Under the pieces are notes generated by a model. It was not told where the DNA came from and searched no databases. It worked only from the letters and a program-made list of their open reading frames with translations. The position numbers were made by a program, and so were the translations under genes. From Burkholderiales bacterium (GTDB lineage: Bacteria; Pseudomonadota; Gammaproteobacteria; Burkholderiales; Burkholderiaceae_C), in contig JACPOI010000005.1 in assembly GCA_016185015.1 (NCBI GenBank), forward strand, positions 1 to 64,000: 64,000 nt of DNA. The letters are read 5' to 3'. Below, one piece after another: positions 30,976 to 41,079 of this stretch (within the stretch, counting starts at the first letter, position 1; every line of letters starts with the position of its first letter).

Positions 30976-32187
30976 TTATCTCGAATTCAAGAGTTGTCCC
31001 GCTTCCATGCGGTAGGCACCCAGCGCCGGCAGCAAGGCCGCCAGCACCGCCACGGTCAGAGCCAGGGCGGGCACCCAGAGTTCCACACCCAGCCAGAGCC
31101 AGCCCGTCATGGGCAGGGATTGCTCGGCCGCCAGCAGATAGCCTAGCAGGCTTGTCAAGCCATGCCCGCCCAACAGGCCCAGCCCGGTGGCCAGCGCGGC
31201 CAGCCAGAACGCCTCGCACAGCAGCAGCGCGGCCAGGCGACGCGGTGGCGCCCCCAGCATGCGCAGCAGGGCCAGGTCCTCGCGCCGTTCGCGCACCGCG
31301 CTCCACAGGGCGATGAAGACACTCAGGCCCGCCGACAGCAGCAGGACCAGCGCAAAACCGCGCAGCACATCGGTGCCCACGCCCACCATGCGCAGCAAGC
31401 GCGTGATCTCCAGCGCGGGTGCCGCCGCCTGCATATTGGTTTGGGTGTTCACATAACGCGGGAAGGTGGCCGCGGCCAGCGGGCTGCGGTAGCGCACCAG
31501 GGCCAGCGTGATTTCGCGCTTCTCGTCCTCGTGCGCCGCGTCATGGTCGTCGTCCTTGCCGTGGGCCACCTCGTGCACTTCCCAGACCGATTCGGTGGCC
31601 GTCAGCAGCAGCCGGTCCAGCACGCAGGCGCACGGCGCCAGCACCCCGCTGACCACATAGGGGTGCGCGGCATGCGTCGCCGCAGCGCCCCCATCGGCCA
31701 GGCCGTGCGCCCCGGCAAAAGGCTGGCCCGGCTGCAGGCCGGTGGCCTGCGCCGCCTGATGGCCCAGGACCACCTCCATGGGCTGTTGCCAGAGCCGCCC
31801 CTGCGCCAGTTGCGCGCCGTAATGCGCAGGGTAGTCGTGCGTGGTGCCGACGATGCGAAAGCCGCGGTAGCTGTCGCCCAGGCTCAGGGGGATGAGCTGG
31901 GCCACGCGCGCGTCCTTGGCCAGGGCCTGGGCATCGCGCAACAGGATGTTGCCCGGCGGCACGTCCAGGTGGAACACCCCCGAGAGGATGAGCTGCAGCG
32001 GGCTGCCCTTGGCCCCGACCACGGCGTCGATGCCGGCCAGGTCACGCTCGAAGGCGCGGTCGAGCTGCGCCCGTGTCAGCAGCACCAGGGTGATGGCGGC
32101 CAGGCCCAGCGTGAGCAGGAGCAGGTTGAGCACCGTGGCCAGCGGCCGGGCCCACAGGTAGCGCCAGGAGAGTTGCAGCAAGGTCAT
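30976..32187 (-). CDS. ABC transporter permease (FtsX/MacB type) with a His/Asp-rich loop
   Basis: Terminal membrane segments; periplasmic insert HEVAHGKDDDHDAAHEDEKRE. Confidence 0.85.
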   Translation of the reverse strand: MTLLQLSWRYLWARPLATVLNLLLLTLGLAAITLVLLTRAQLDRAFERDLAGIDAVVGAKGSPLQLILSGVFHLDVPPGNILLRDAQALAKDARVAQLIPLSLGDSYRGFRIVGTTHDYPAHYGAQLAQGRLWQQPMEVVLGHQAAQATGLQPGQPFAGAHGLADGGAAATHAAHPYVVSGVLAPCACVLDRLLLTATESVWEVHEVAHGKDDDHDAAHEDEKREITLALVRYRSPLAAATFPRYVNTQTNMQAAAPALEITRLLRMVGVGTDVLRGFALVLLLSAGLSVFIALWSAVRERREDLALLRMLGAPPRRLAALLLCEAFWLAALATGLGLLGGHGLTSLLGYLLAAEQSLPMTGWLWLGVELWVPALALTVAVLAALLPALGAYRMEAGQLLNSR

Positions 32188-32840
32188 GCGGTGGCCTCCG
32201 GCAGCCGGTCCAGGTCCAGCACCCGCGCCTGCGGCATGGCCACGACCACGCGCGCATCGTGCGTGGCGATCACCAGCGTGGCGCCGCAGCCTTGCGCCGT
32301 GCCCAGCAGCAGGGCCAGCGCCTCACGCGCGGCCACATCGTCCAGGCTGGCCGTGGGCTCGTCGGCCAGGATGACCTGGGGGTTGAGCAGGATGGCACGC
32401 GCCAGCGCCACGCGCTGGGCCTGCCCGCCCGACAGTTGCCGCGGCCGGCGCTCGGCCAGTTCGGCCACGCCCAGGGCCAGCAAGGCGGCGGCGATGGCGG
32501 CGCGATCCACCGGCAGGCCGGCGGCAAAGTAGACCAGTTCCAGGTTGCCCGTCACGGTGAGTGCCGCGCTCAGGTGCAGTTTCTGCGGCAGGAAACCGAG
32601 GTGGCGCGCGCGCCAGGCATCACGCTGCACCGGGCTGAGTGTGCGCAGGGCCTGGCCGGCCACCGCGATCTCGCCGGCGCTGGGTGCCAGCAGGCCGGCG
32701 GCCAGCGCCAGCCAGCTTGACTTGCCGCTGCCCGAGCGACCGCGCAGCAGCAGGGTGCCGCCCTGGGGCACGGCCACATCGGGGAAGCGCAGCGCAGCGC
32801 CGCCGGGGTACTGGCAGGCCAGGCCCCGCGTGACGATCAC
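32184..32840 (-). CDS. ABC transporter ATP-binding protein (LolD-like), GTG start
   Basis: LRGRSGSGKSSWLALAAGLL; RQLSGGQAQRVALARAILLNPQVILADEPTASLD. Confidence 0.9.
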   Translation of the reverse strand: MIVTRGLACQYPGGAALRFPDVAVPQGGTLLLRGRSGSGKSSWLALAAGLLAPSAGEIAVAGQALRTLSPVQRDAWRARHLGFLPQKLHLSAALTVTGNLELVYFAAGLPVDRAAIAAALLALGVAELAERRPRQLSGGQAQRVALARAILLNPQVILADEPTASLDDVAAREALALLLGTAQGCGATLVIATHDARVVVAMPQARVLDLDRLPEATA

Positions 32841-33391
32841 GCGCCGGCCCCCGGCTTGAGCAGTTCGCTGAACTGCTTGCGGAACTTGGCCACCTTGGGG
32901 CCGACCACATAGGCGCAGTAGCCTTGGTCGGGATGCTGCGCGTAATAGTCTTGGTGGTAGGCCTCGGCCGGCCAGTAGTTGGCCAGCGGCAGCACCTCGG
33001 TGACGATGGGCCCCTTGAAGATCGCGCCCTGTTCGAGCTCGGCGATCAGCAGGCGGGCCTCCTGCTCCTGCGCCGGCGTCGTGAAATACACGGCGCTGCG
33101 GTACTGGGTGCCCACGTCATTGCCCTGACGGTTCAGGCTGGTCGGGTCGTGTGTGGCAAAGAAGATACCCAACAGTTGGCGCACGCTCACCTGTGCTGGA
33201 TCGTAGACCAGGCGCACGACCTCGTTGTGCCCGGTGCTGCCGCTGCAGACCTGCTCGTAGCTGGGCCGCTGCACATGACCGTTGCTGTAGCCGCTCTCGA
33301 CGTCGAGCACACCACGCACCCGGTCGAACACCGCCTCGGTGCACCAGAAACAGCCGCCGCCAAGGACAAGAATGGGATGATCGAGGGACAT
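32837..33391 (-). CDS. msrA: Peptide-methionine (S)-S-oxide reductase
   Basis: ILVLGGGCFWCTEAVFDRVRGVLDVESGYSNG...YWPAEAYHQDYY; stop overlaps the GTG start of the ABC gene. Confidence 0.95.
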   Translation of the reverse strand: MSLDHPILVLGGGCFWCTEAVFDRVRGVLDVESGYSNGHVQRPSYEQVCSGSTGHNEVVRLVYDPAQVSVRQLLGIFFATHDPTSLNRQGNDVGTQYRSAVYFTTPAQEQEARLLIAELEQGAIFKGPIVTEVLPLANYWPAEAYHQDYYAQHPDQGYCAYVVGPKVAKFRKQFSELLKPGAGA

Positions 33392-33533
33392 GGCACTCAC
33401 AGGCTAGGAAGAGCCTGCATCTTAATCAAGGCGCCCTGCCCCGCCCTTTACTCCGGCTTTACCCATTCCGGGGCCCCGCCTCACTTGGCCAGGGCAGGAT
33501 GCGGCTTGACGGACCCGGCCTTGCGGGATTACA

Positions 33534-33555
33534 TTAATAACCCGTCAGTCATTAA
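33534..33555. promoter_or_regulatory. Probable TetR operator overlapping the promoter of the efflux operon
   Basis: Dyad TTAAT-N12-ATTAA directly after -35 TTGACG (33506) and -10 TTACAT (33529), 17 bp spacing. Confidence 0.45.
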
Positions 33556-33564
33556 CTCCTGTTC

Positions 33565-34257
33565 ATGATCACCAAGCTGCTTTCCGACACCTGCGCCAAG
33601 GTGCAAGCCAAACGCGAACGGCGCAAGGAAGCCCGTCCGGGCGAGTTGCTGGCCGCCGCGCTGGAGCTCTTCGTCGAGAAGGGTTATGCAGCGACGCGCT
33701 CCGAGGAAGTGGCGCGCCGCGCCGGCGTCTCCAAGGGCACGCTGTTTCTCTACTTCGCCAGCAAGGAAGAGCTGTTCAAGGCCGTGGTGCGCGAGAACCT
33801 GGCCGGCCGCTTCGCCGAGTGGAACGCCGAGTTCGACACCTTCCCCGGCAGCACCCCCGACATGCTGCGCTACGCCCTGATGATGTGGTGGCAGCGCGTG
33901 GGCAATACACCGGCGGCGGGTATCACCAAGCTCATGATGAGCGAGGCCAGCAATTTCCCCGAACTCGCGGCCTTCTACCAGCAGGAAGTCATCGAACCGG
34001 GCCATGAGCTGGTCCGGCGCATCCTGCAGCGCGGCGTGGACCGCGGCGAGTTCCGCCCCGTCGACATGGAGCACGCCATCTATATGGTGCTGGCCCCCAT
34101 CATCTTCCTGATGTCCTGGAAGCACTCCTTCGGCGCCTGCGCCAGCCCTTCGGTCATCCTGGACCCTGAGAAATACCTCGAACTGCAGGTGCAGACCCTG
34201 CTGTACGGCCTGTGCCCGACCGGTGCCGCCGCCAACCCACTTGTGAATGGAAAGTAG
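33565..34257 (+). CDS. TetR/AcrR family transcriptional regulator
   Basis: ELLAAALELFVEKGYAATRSEEVARRAGVSKGTLFLYFASKEELFKAVV. Confidence 0.9.
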   Translation: MITKLLSDTCAKVQAKRERRKEARPGELLAAALELFVEKGYAATRSEEVARRAGVSKGTLFLYFASKEELFKAVVRENLAGRFAEWNAEFDTFPGSTPDMLRYALMMWWQRVGNTPAAGITKLMMSEASNFPELAAFYQQEVIEPGHELVRRILQRGVDRGEFRPVDMEHAIYMVLAPIIFLMSWKHSFGACASPSVILDPEKYLELQVQTLLYGLCPTGAAANPLVNGK

Positions 34258-34263
34258 AACACG

Positions 34264-35418
34264 ATGAAACGCTGGATCAAATGGGGCCTGGTGGCCCTGG
34301 TCGTGGCCCTGCTGGCCATCGCCGTGCTGCGCGCCCTGGGCGCACGCAAGGTCCAGCAGACGGCACTGGCTGAACAGACCGCGCGCGGAACGCAGACCGT
34401 GATCGAGCTGGCTGCGGGCGACCTGCTGCCGCTGCAGATGCAGGACCTGCAACGCGGCCTGCCGGTCTCGGGCACGCTCAAGGCGGCCAACACGGCCTTT
34501 GTGAAGGCCCGCGTGCCGGGCGAGCTGCAGGGCCTGAGCGTGCGCGAGGGTGACGCCGTGAAAGCCGGCCAGGTCATCGCACGCATCGACCCGGCCGAGT
34601 ACGCGGCCCGGCTGCGCCAGGCCCAGTTGCAGGCCGATGCGGCCAGGGCGCAGATCGACATCGCGCAGCGCCAGTACGACAACAACAAGGCCCTGGTCGA
34701 CCAGGGCTTCATCTCCAAGACCGCGCTGGACACCTCCCTGGCCAACCTGAACGGCGCGCGCGCCAGCTTCGAAGCGGCCGGGGCGGCCGCCGATGTGGCG
34801 CGCAAGAGCATGGCCGACACCGTGCTCAAGGCCCCCATGGCCGGTTTCATCTCGCAGCGCCTGGCCCAGCCGGGCGAGCGGGTGGCGGTGGACACGCGCA
34901 TCGTCGAGATCGTGGACCTCTCGCGCATGGAGATCGAGGCCGCGCTGAGCGCCGCCGATTCGGTGGGCGTGCGCGTGGGCCAGCAGGCCCTGCTGCAGGT
35001 CGAAGGCCATGCCCAACCGGTGCCGGCACGCGTGGCACGCATCAACCCCAGCACCCAGGCCGGCAGCCGCAGCGTGCTGGTCTACCTGCAGCTCAAGCCG
35101 GTGCCCGGCCTGCGCCAGGGCCTGTTCGTGCAGGGTTCGCTGGGCACCGAGAAGCTCAAGACGCTGGCCGTGCCGCTGCAGGCCGTGCGCAGCGACAAAC
35201 CCCAGCCCTACGTGCAGGTGGTCGAGAACCAGCAGGTACGCCACGTCAGCGTGACGCTGGGTGCGCGCGGCCAGGCCGGCGGCCAGGACATGGTGGCGAT
35301 CACCGGTCTGGCCGAAGGCAGCAGGGTGCTGGCGGGCGCGGTCGGCCCCTTGCGTGAGGGCACGGCGGTGCGCACCACGTCGGCAGCACCGGCCGCTGCC
35401 AGCAGCCAGGGACGCTGA
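34264..35418 (+). CDS. RND efflux periplasmic adaptor subunit
   Basis: Membrane fusion protein pattern: VSGTLKAANTAFVKARVPGELQGLSVREGDAVKAGQVIARIDPAEY. Confidence 0.9.
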   Translation: MKRWIKWGLVALVVALLAIAVLRALGARKVQQTALAEQTARGTQTVIELAAGDLLPLQMQDLQRGLPVSGTLKAANTAFVKARVPGELQGLSVREGDAVKAGQVIARIDPAEYAARLRQAQLQADAARAQIDIAQRQYDNNKALVDQGFISKTALDTSLANLNGARASFEAAGAAADVARKSMADTVLKAPMAGFISQRLAQPGERVAVDTRIVEIVDLSRMEIEAALSAADSVGVRVGQQALLQVEGHAQPVPARVARINPSTQAGSRSVLVYLQLKPVPGLRQGLFVQGSLGTEKLKTLAVPLQAVRSDKPQPYVQVVENQQVRHVSVTLGARGQAGGQDMVAITGLAEGSRVLAGAVGPLREGTAVRTTSAAPAAASSQGR

Positions 35419-35421
35419 GCC

Positions 35422-38400
35422 ATGTGGTTCACCCAAGTCAGTCTCAAGAACCCGGTCTTCGCCACCATGGTCATGCTGGCCTTCGTGGTGCTGGGCCTGT
35501 TCTCCTACCAGCGCCTGCAGGTCGACCAGTTCCCCAACGTCGACTTTCCGGTGGTGGTGATCAGCACAGAGTACCCCGGCGCCTCGCCCGAGATCGTGGA
35601 GAGCGAGGTCACCAAGAAAATCGAGGAAGGCGTCAACTCCATCGCCGGCATCAATGCCCTGACCTCGCGCAGCTACGAGAACCAGTCGCTGGTCATCATC
35701 GAATTCCAGCTGCACATCGACGGCCGCAAGGCGGCCGAGGACGTGCGCGAGAAGGTGGCCTCCATCCGCCCCAGCCTGCGCACCGAAGTCAAGGAGCCGC
35801 GCGTGCTGCGTTTCGACCCGGCCAGCCGCGCCATCTGGTCACTGGCCGTGCTGCCCGATGACCAGGCAGGCAAGGCGCTCAGCGCCGTGGAGCTGACCAG
35901 CTGGGCCGACCAGGTGCTCAAGAAGCGCCTGGAAAACGTGCGCGGCGTCGGCGCCGTGACCCTGGTGGGTGCGACCAAACGCGAGATCAACCTCTACCTG
36001 CGCCCCGAGGCGCTGGAGGCCTACGGCATCACGCCCGAGCAGGTGGTGGCCGCCGTGAGGAGCGAGAACCAGGAACTGCCGGTGGGCGCGGTGCGCTCCA
36101 GCGCGCAGGAACTGGTGGTGCAGATCGATGCGCGCATGCAGCGCCCCGAGGATTTCGGCCGCATCATCGTCACGCGCAAGGGCAACACGCCCATCCGCCT
36201 GGCCCAGGTCGCCACGGTGCAGGATGGCCCGCAGGAAGTCGAGACCCTGGCACTGCACAACGGCCAGCGCACGCTGCTCATGTCGGTGCAGAAGGCGCAG
36301 GACGAGAACACCATCGCCGTCATCGACGGCCTGACGCGCACCGTGGCCGAGCTGAAGAACCAGCTGCCGGCCGGCGTGCGGCTGGAACCCATCTTCGACG
36401 GCTCGCGCCCGATCCGCGTGGCGGTGGACAACGTGCGCCGCACCCTGATCGAGGGCGCCCTGCTAACCGTGCTGATCGTCTTCCTGTTCCTGAACTCCTG
36501 GCGCTCCACCGTCATCACCGGACTGACGCTGCCCATCGCGCTGATCGGCACCTTCCTGTTCATGTACTGGTTCGGCTTCACCATCAACATGATCACGCTG
36601 ATGGCGCTCTCCCTGTGCGTGGGCCTGCTGATCGACGACGCGATCGTGGTGCGCGAGAACATCGTGCGCCATGTGCAGATGGGCAAGGCGCCCTACCAGG
36701 CCTCGCTGGACGGCACGCAGGAGATCGGCCTGGCCGTGCTGGCCACCACCTTCTCCATCGTCGCGGTGTTCATGCCCATCGGTTTCATGGGCGGCATCAT
36801 CGGCAAGTTCTTCCACGAGTTCGGCATCACCATCGTGGCGGCGGTGCTGATCTCCATGTTCGTGAGCTTCACGCTCGACCCCATGCTCTCCAGCCTGTGG
36901 CACGACCCCAGCATCCACGCGCATGGCCAGAAGACCGAACCCCGCAACCTCTATGACAAGACCATCGGCCGCGTAACCGGCTGGTTCGACCAGGCCACCG
37001 AGAGCCTGGCCGAGAGCTACCAGTCCATCCTGCGCTGGTCACTGGCCCACAAACTGGCCACGCTGGGCATCGCCTTCGCGATCTTCGTGCTCAGCATTGT
37101 GATGGTGCCGCTGCTGGGCACCGAGTTCGTGCCCAAGGCCGACTTCTCGGAAACCACCGTCAGCTTCTACACGCCGGTGGGCTCCTCCATCGAAGCCACC
37201 GAAACCAAGGCGCGCCAGGTGCAGGACATCCTGCGCACCTTCCCCGAAGTGCGCTACTCGCTGGCCACGCTCAACACCGGCAACGCGCTGGGCAAGAACT
37301 ACGCAAGCGTCTACGTGCGCCTGGTCGATCGCAAGGACCGGCAACGCAACGTCGACGAGATGTCCGCTGTCTTGCGCGAGCGCCTGCGCCAGGTGCCGGG
37401 TTTGACCGTGACGCACGTGGGCCTGCTCGACCCCGTGGGCGGGCAGAAGCAGATCGAGTTCTCGCTGCAGGGCAACGACCTGCAGGAACTCGAACGACTC
37501 AGCCTCATAGTCATGGAGAAGATCCGGGGAATTCCTGGCCTGGTCGACCTCGATTCCAGCGTCAAGCCGGGCAAACCGACCATCGCCGTGCAGGTCAAGC
37601 GCGAGGCGGCTGCCGACCTGGGCCTGAACGTGAACCAGATCGCCACCTCGCTGCGCACCCTGGTGGCCGGGCAGACCGTAGGCAACTGGCGCGCCAGTGA
37701 CGACCAGACCTACGACGTCAATGTGCGCCTGGCGCCCGAGTCGCGCAACAGCATGGACGACCTGGAGCGCCTGCCCTTCGCGCTGGGGGCCAACACCGAC
37801 GGCAGTTCGCGCGTGATCCGGCTGAACCAGGTCGCCGCGCTGGTCGAGGACACCGGCTCCACCCAGATCAACCGGCGCGACCTGATGCGCGAGGTGGCCA
37901 TCAACGCCAACGTCTACAACCGCTCGGCCGGCGAGATCTCGGGCGACATCCGCAAGGCGCTGGACAGCATCGCCTTCCCGCCGGGTTACCGCTACCAGTT
38001 CGGCGGCTCGACCAAGAACATGCAGGAGTCCTTCGGTTACGCGATCTCGGCGCTGGCCATGGCCGTCATCTTCATCTACATGATCCTGGCCAGCCAGTTC
38101 AAGAGCTTCTTCCAGCCGCTGGCGCTCATGACCTCGCTGCCGCTCACGCTGATCGGCGTGGTGCTGGCGCTACTGATGTTCCGCTCCACCCTCTCGATGT
38201 TCTCCATCATCGGCGTGGTGATGCTCATGGGCCTGGTGACCAAGAACGCCATCCTGCTGGTGGACTTTGCCATCCGGGCCAGGGAGGAAGGCATGGAGCG
38301 CGCCGAGGCCCTGCTGATGGCGGCGCGGGTGCGCCTGCGCCCCATCCTGATGACCACCCTGGCCATGATCTTCGGCATGGTGCCGCTGGCCTTTGCCCTG

Positions 38401-38568
38401 ACCGAAGGCTCCGAGCAGCGCGCCCCGATGGGCCAGGCGGTGATCGGCGGCGTCATCACCTCCTCCCTGCTGACGCTGGTGGTGGTGCCTGTGGTCTACT
38501 GCTATATGGACGACTTCAGCCAGTGGCTGCTAAGGCGCTGGCGCGGCGAAAAGACGCCCGCCAAGTAA
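35422..38568 (+). CDS. RND efflux permease (HAE1 family)
   Basis: 1048 aa; [50 protein letters not shown]. Confidence 0.95.
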   Translation: MWFTQVSLKNPVFATMVMLAFVVLGLFSYQRLQVDQFPNVDFPVVVISTEYPGASPEIVESEVTKKIEEGVNSIAGINALTSRSYENQSLVIIEFQLHIDGRKAAEDVREKVASIRPSLRTEVKEPRVLRFDPASRAIWSLAVLPDDQAGKALSAVELTSWADQVLKKRLENVRGVGAVTLVGATKREINLYLRPEALEAYGITPEQVVAAVRSENQELPVGAVRSSAQELVVQIDARMQRPEDFGRIIVTRKGNTPIRLAQVATVQDGPQEVETLALHNGQRTLLMSVQKAQDENTIAVIDGLTRTVAELKNQLPAGVRLEPIFDGSRPIRVAVDNVRRTLIEGALLTVLIVFLFLNSWRSTVITGLTLPIALIGTFLFMYWFGFTINMITLMALSLCVGLLIDDAIVVRENIVRHVQMGKAPYQASLDGTQEIGLAVLATTFSIVAVFMPIGFMGGIIGKFFHEFGITIVAAVLISMFVSFTLDPMLSSLWHDPSIHAHGQKTEPRNLYDKTIGRVTGWFDQATESLAESYQSILRWSLAHKLATLGIAFAIFVLSIVMVPLLGTEFVPKADFSETTVSFYTPVGSSIEATETKARQVQDILRTFPEVRYSLATLNTGNALGKNYASVYVRLVDRKDRQRNVDEMSAVLRERLRQVPGLTVTHVGLLDPVGGQKQIEFSLQGNDLQELERLSLIVMEKIRGIPGLVDLDSSVKPGKPTIAVQVKREAAADLGLNVNQIATSLRTLVAGQTVGNWRASDDQTYDVNVRLAPESRNSMDDLERLPFALGANTDGSSRVIRLNQVAALVEDTGSTQINRRDLMREVAINANVYNRSAGEISGDIRKALDSIAFPPGYRYQFGGSTKNMQESFGYAISALAMAVIFIYMILASQFKSFFQPLALMTSLPLTLIGVVLALLMFRSTLSMFSIIGVVMLMGLVTKNAILLVDFAIRAREEGMERAEALLMAARVRLRPILMTTLAMIFGMVPLAFALTEGSEQRAPMGQAVIGGVITSSLLTLVVVPVVYCYMDDFSQWLLRRWRGEKTPAK

Positions 38569-38610
38569 AATTTTCCAGGATCCCCTACAATACCCCATGG
38601 AGTATAAGAA

Positions 38611-39276
38611 ATGAACTTCGAACAAGCCCGTTTCAACATGATCGAGCAGCAGATCCGCCCCTGGAACGTGCTCGATGCCGCTGTGCTGGACATCCTCTCC
38701 GTCGTGCGCCGCGAAGACTTTGTGCCCGTTGCCCACAAGGCCCTGGCGTTCGCCGACATGGAGCTGCCCCTGCGCAACGGCGGCGAAGCTGGCCAGTGCA
38801 TGCTGGCGCCCAAGGTCGAAGCCCGCATGCTGCAGGACCTGGCCGTGCAGAAACATGAAAAGGTGCTGGAGATCGGCACCGGCTCCGGCTACATGGCCGC
38901 CCTGCTGGCACAGCGCGCCCAGCGCGTGATTTCGCTGGAAATCGACCCCGAACTGGCCACCCTGGCGCGCGCCAATCTGCAGAAAGCCGGCATCTCCAAC
39001 GTGGAAGTGCGCCAGGCCGACGGCGCCAAGGGCCTGCCGGTCGAGGCCCCCTTCGACGTCATCGTGCTCAGCGGCTCGGTCGCCGAGGTGCCGCACAAGC
39101 TGCTGGAGCTGCTCAAGACCGGCGGCCGCCTGATGGCGATCGTGGGTGACGCGCCGGTGATGCGTGCCACGCTGATCCAGCGCACCAGCGCCGTCGAGTA
39201 CCTGACCAGCCAGGGCTGGGACACGCTGGCGCCGCGCCTGCTGAGCTTCCCCGAACATTCCCGCTTCAACTTCTGA
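38611..39276 (+). CDS. Protein-L-isoaspartate O-methyltransferase family protein
   Basis: EKVLEIGTGSGYMAALLAQRAQRVISLEIDPELA. Confidence 0.9.
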   Translation: MNFEQARFNMIEQQIRPWNVLDAAVLDILSVVRREDFVPVAHKALAFADMELPLRNGGEAGQCMLAPKVEARMLQDLAVQKHEKVLEIGTGSGYMAALLAQRAQRVISLEIDPELATLARANLQKAGISNVEVRQADGAKGLPVEAPFDVIVLSGSVAEVPHKLLELLKTGGRLMAIVGDAPVMRATLIQRTSAVEYLTSQGWDTLAPRLLSFPEHSRFNF

Positions 39277-39299
39277 GGCGCCCGCTGGCGACAAGCACC

Positions 39300-39644
39300 A
39301 TGATCGAACACATCCACCCCGGCGATCTCCAGGACTGGGTCGCCAAGGCCCAGGCCCATGGGCGCCCGCTCATCCTGGATGTGCGTGAACCGTCCGAACT
39401 GCAACACGCCAGCATCAAGCCGGACGCGTCCTACGATCTGGTGGCCATCCCCATGGGGGTGATTCCGCCGCGGCTCCATGAACTCGACCCGTCGCGCCCG
39501 GTGGCCTGCCTGTGCCATCACGGCGGGCGCAGCATGCGCGTGGCCCAGTTCCTGGAACACCAGGGGTTCAAGCAGGTGGCCAACATCAGCGGCGGCATCA
39601 ATGCCTGGTCGCTGCAGGTCGACCCGACCGTGCCGCGCTACTGA
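39300..39644 (+). CDS. Rhodanese-like domain protein
   Basis: LILDVREPSELQHASI...VACLCHHGGRSMRVAQFLEHQGFKQVANISGGINAW. Confidence 0.9.
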   Translation: MIEHIHPGDLQDWVAKAQAHGRPLILDVREPSELQHASIKPDASYDLVAIPMGVIPPRLHELDPSRPVACLCHHGGRSMRVAQFLEHQGFKQVANISGGINAWSLQVDPTVPRY

Positions 39645-39687
39645 GCCCCACCGCCTTTCCCGCCTATCCCCCGGAGTACCCGTCACC

Positions 39688-41079
39688 ATGAAAACCTACC
39701 GACTGCTGCCCCTGACCGTGGCCATCGGCGCCGCGCTGGCCTTGCCCGTGCGCGCCCAGAGCCTGCTGGAACTCTACGACGCGGCACGCGGCCATGACGC
39801 GGCCTACCAGGCGGCCAAATCGCAGTACGAAGCCAATCTGTCCAAGGCCGACCAGGCCAAGGCCGCCCTGCTGCCCACGGTCAACCTCACTGCGGGCGCG
39901 TCCACCACGCAGCTGCGCACCGAGGCCGCCGGCACAACGAGCGACCGCAGCTTCGAGAACCAGAACGTCGGCGTCAACGCCACCCAGCCGCTGTACCGCG
40001 CGGCCAACTTCGCCAGCTACCAGCAGGGCACGCTTCAGACCGATCTGGCCGAAGCCCAGCTGCTCACCGCCGAGCAGGACCTGATCGTGCGCGTCAGCCA
40101 GGCCTACTTCGACGTGCTGGCTGCGCAGGACAGTCTGGCCTTCGTGCAGGCGCAAAAGACCGCCGTGGCCGAGCAGCTGGCCTCAGCCCGCCGCAACTTC
40201 GAGGTGGGCACCGCCACCATCACAGACACACGCGAGGCACAGGCCCGCTTCGACCTGGTCACGGCCCAGGAGATCGCCGCCGACAACGACCTGCGCGTGA
40301 AGAAGCTGGCCCTGAACCAGCTGGTGGGCAAGGTCGACACGGTGCCCTACCCGCTGGCCCCGGCCACGACCCTGCCCACGCTGGCGCCCGACGACCTGAA
40401 CACCTGGGTGCAGCAGAGCCAGGACCAGCATCCGGCGATCCGCCAGGCGCGTATCGGCCTGGAAGTGGCCACCCTGGAGACCGACAAGGCCAAGGCCGGC
40501 CACAAGCCCACGCTGGACCTCACGGCCAGCCATAGCGTGAACCGCAACGTCGGCGGCACGGCCCTGTCGTCGACCGATTCGCGAACCTACAACACGACGG
40601 TGGGCGTCCAGTTCGTCCTGCCGCTGTTTGCCGGTTTCGCCACGCAGAACCGCCTGAAGGAAACGCTGGCCCTGGAAGACAAGGCCCGTGCCGACCTGGA
40701 TGCCGCCCAGCGCAACGTGGCGCAGGGCACGCGCGCTTCCTATTTCGGTGTGGTCTCGGGCCTGGGCCAGGTCAAGGCGCTGGAAGCGGCCGAGGCCTCC
40801 AGCCAGAGCGCACTGGACGCCAACAAGCTGGGATACCAGGTGGGCGTGCGCATCAACATCGATGTGCTGAACTCGCAGAGCCAGTTGTTCGACACCAAGG
40901 CCAAGCTGGCCAAGGCGCGCTACGACGTGCTGGTGGGTGGGCTCAAGCTGCGCCAGGCCAGCGGCACCCTCAAGAGCGAAGACCTGCAAGGGGTGAATGC
41001 CCTGCTGGCACCGGTGGCCCCCGCCACCACGGCACCGACACCGGCACCGGCTGCTCCCGCAAGCACTCAGCCCAGGTAA
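39688..41079 (+). CDS. tolC: TolC family outer membrane protein
   Basis: SLLELYDAARGHDAAYQAAKSQYEANLSKADQAKAALLPTVNLTAG; repeated TolC halves. Confidence 0.95.
   Translation: MKTYRLLPLTVAIGAALALPVRAQSLLELYDAARGHDAAYQAAKSQYEANLSKADQAKAALLPTVNLTAGASTTQLRTEAAGTTSDRSFENQNVGVNATQPLYRAANFASYQQGTLQTDLAEAQLLTAEQDLIVRVSQAYFDVLAAQDSLAFVQAQKTAVAEQLASARRNFEVGTATITDTREAQARFDLVTAQEIAADNDLRVKKLALNQLVGKVDTVPYPLAPATTLPTLAPDDLNTWVQQSQDQHPAIRQARIGLEVATLETDKAKAGHKPTLDLTASHSVNRNVGGTALSSTDSRTYNTTVGVQFVLPLFAGFATQNRLKETLALEDKARADLDAAQRNVAQGTRASYFGVVSGLGQVKALEAAEASSQSALDANKLGYQVGVRINIDVLNSQSQLFDTKAKLAKARYDVLVGGLKLRQASGTLKSEDLQGVNALLAPVAPATTAPTPAPAAPASTQPR

Noticed and set aside
33529-35715. 728-aa minus-strand ORF
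   Set aside because: Antisense to tetR and the RND adaptor genes.
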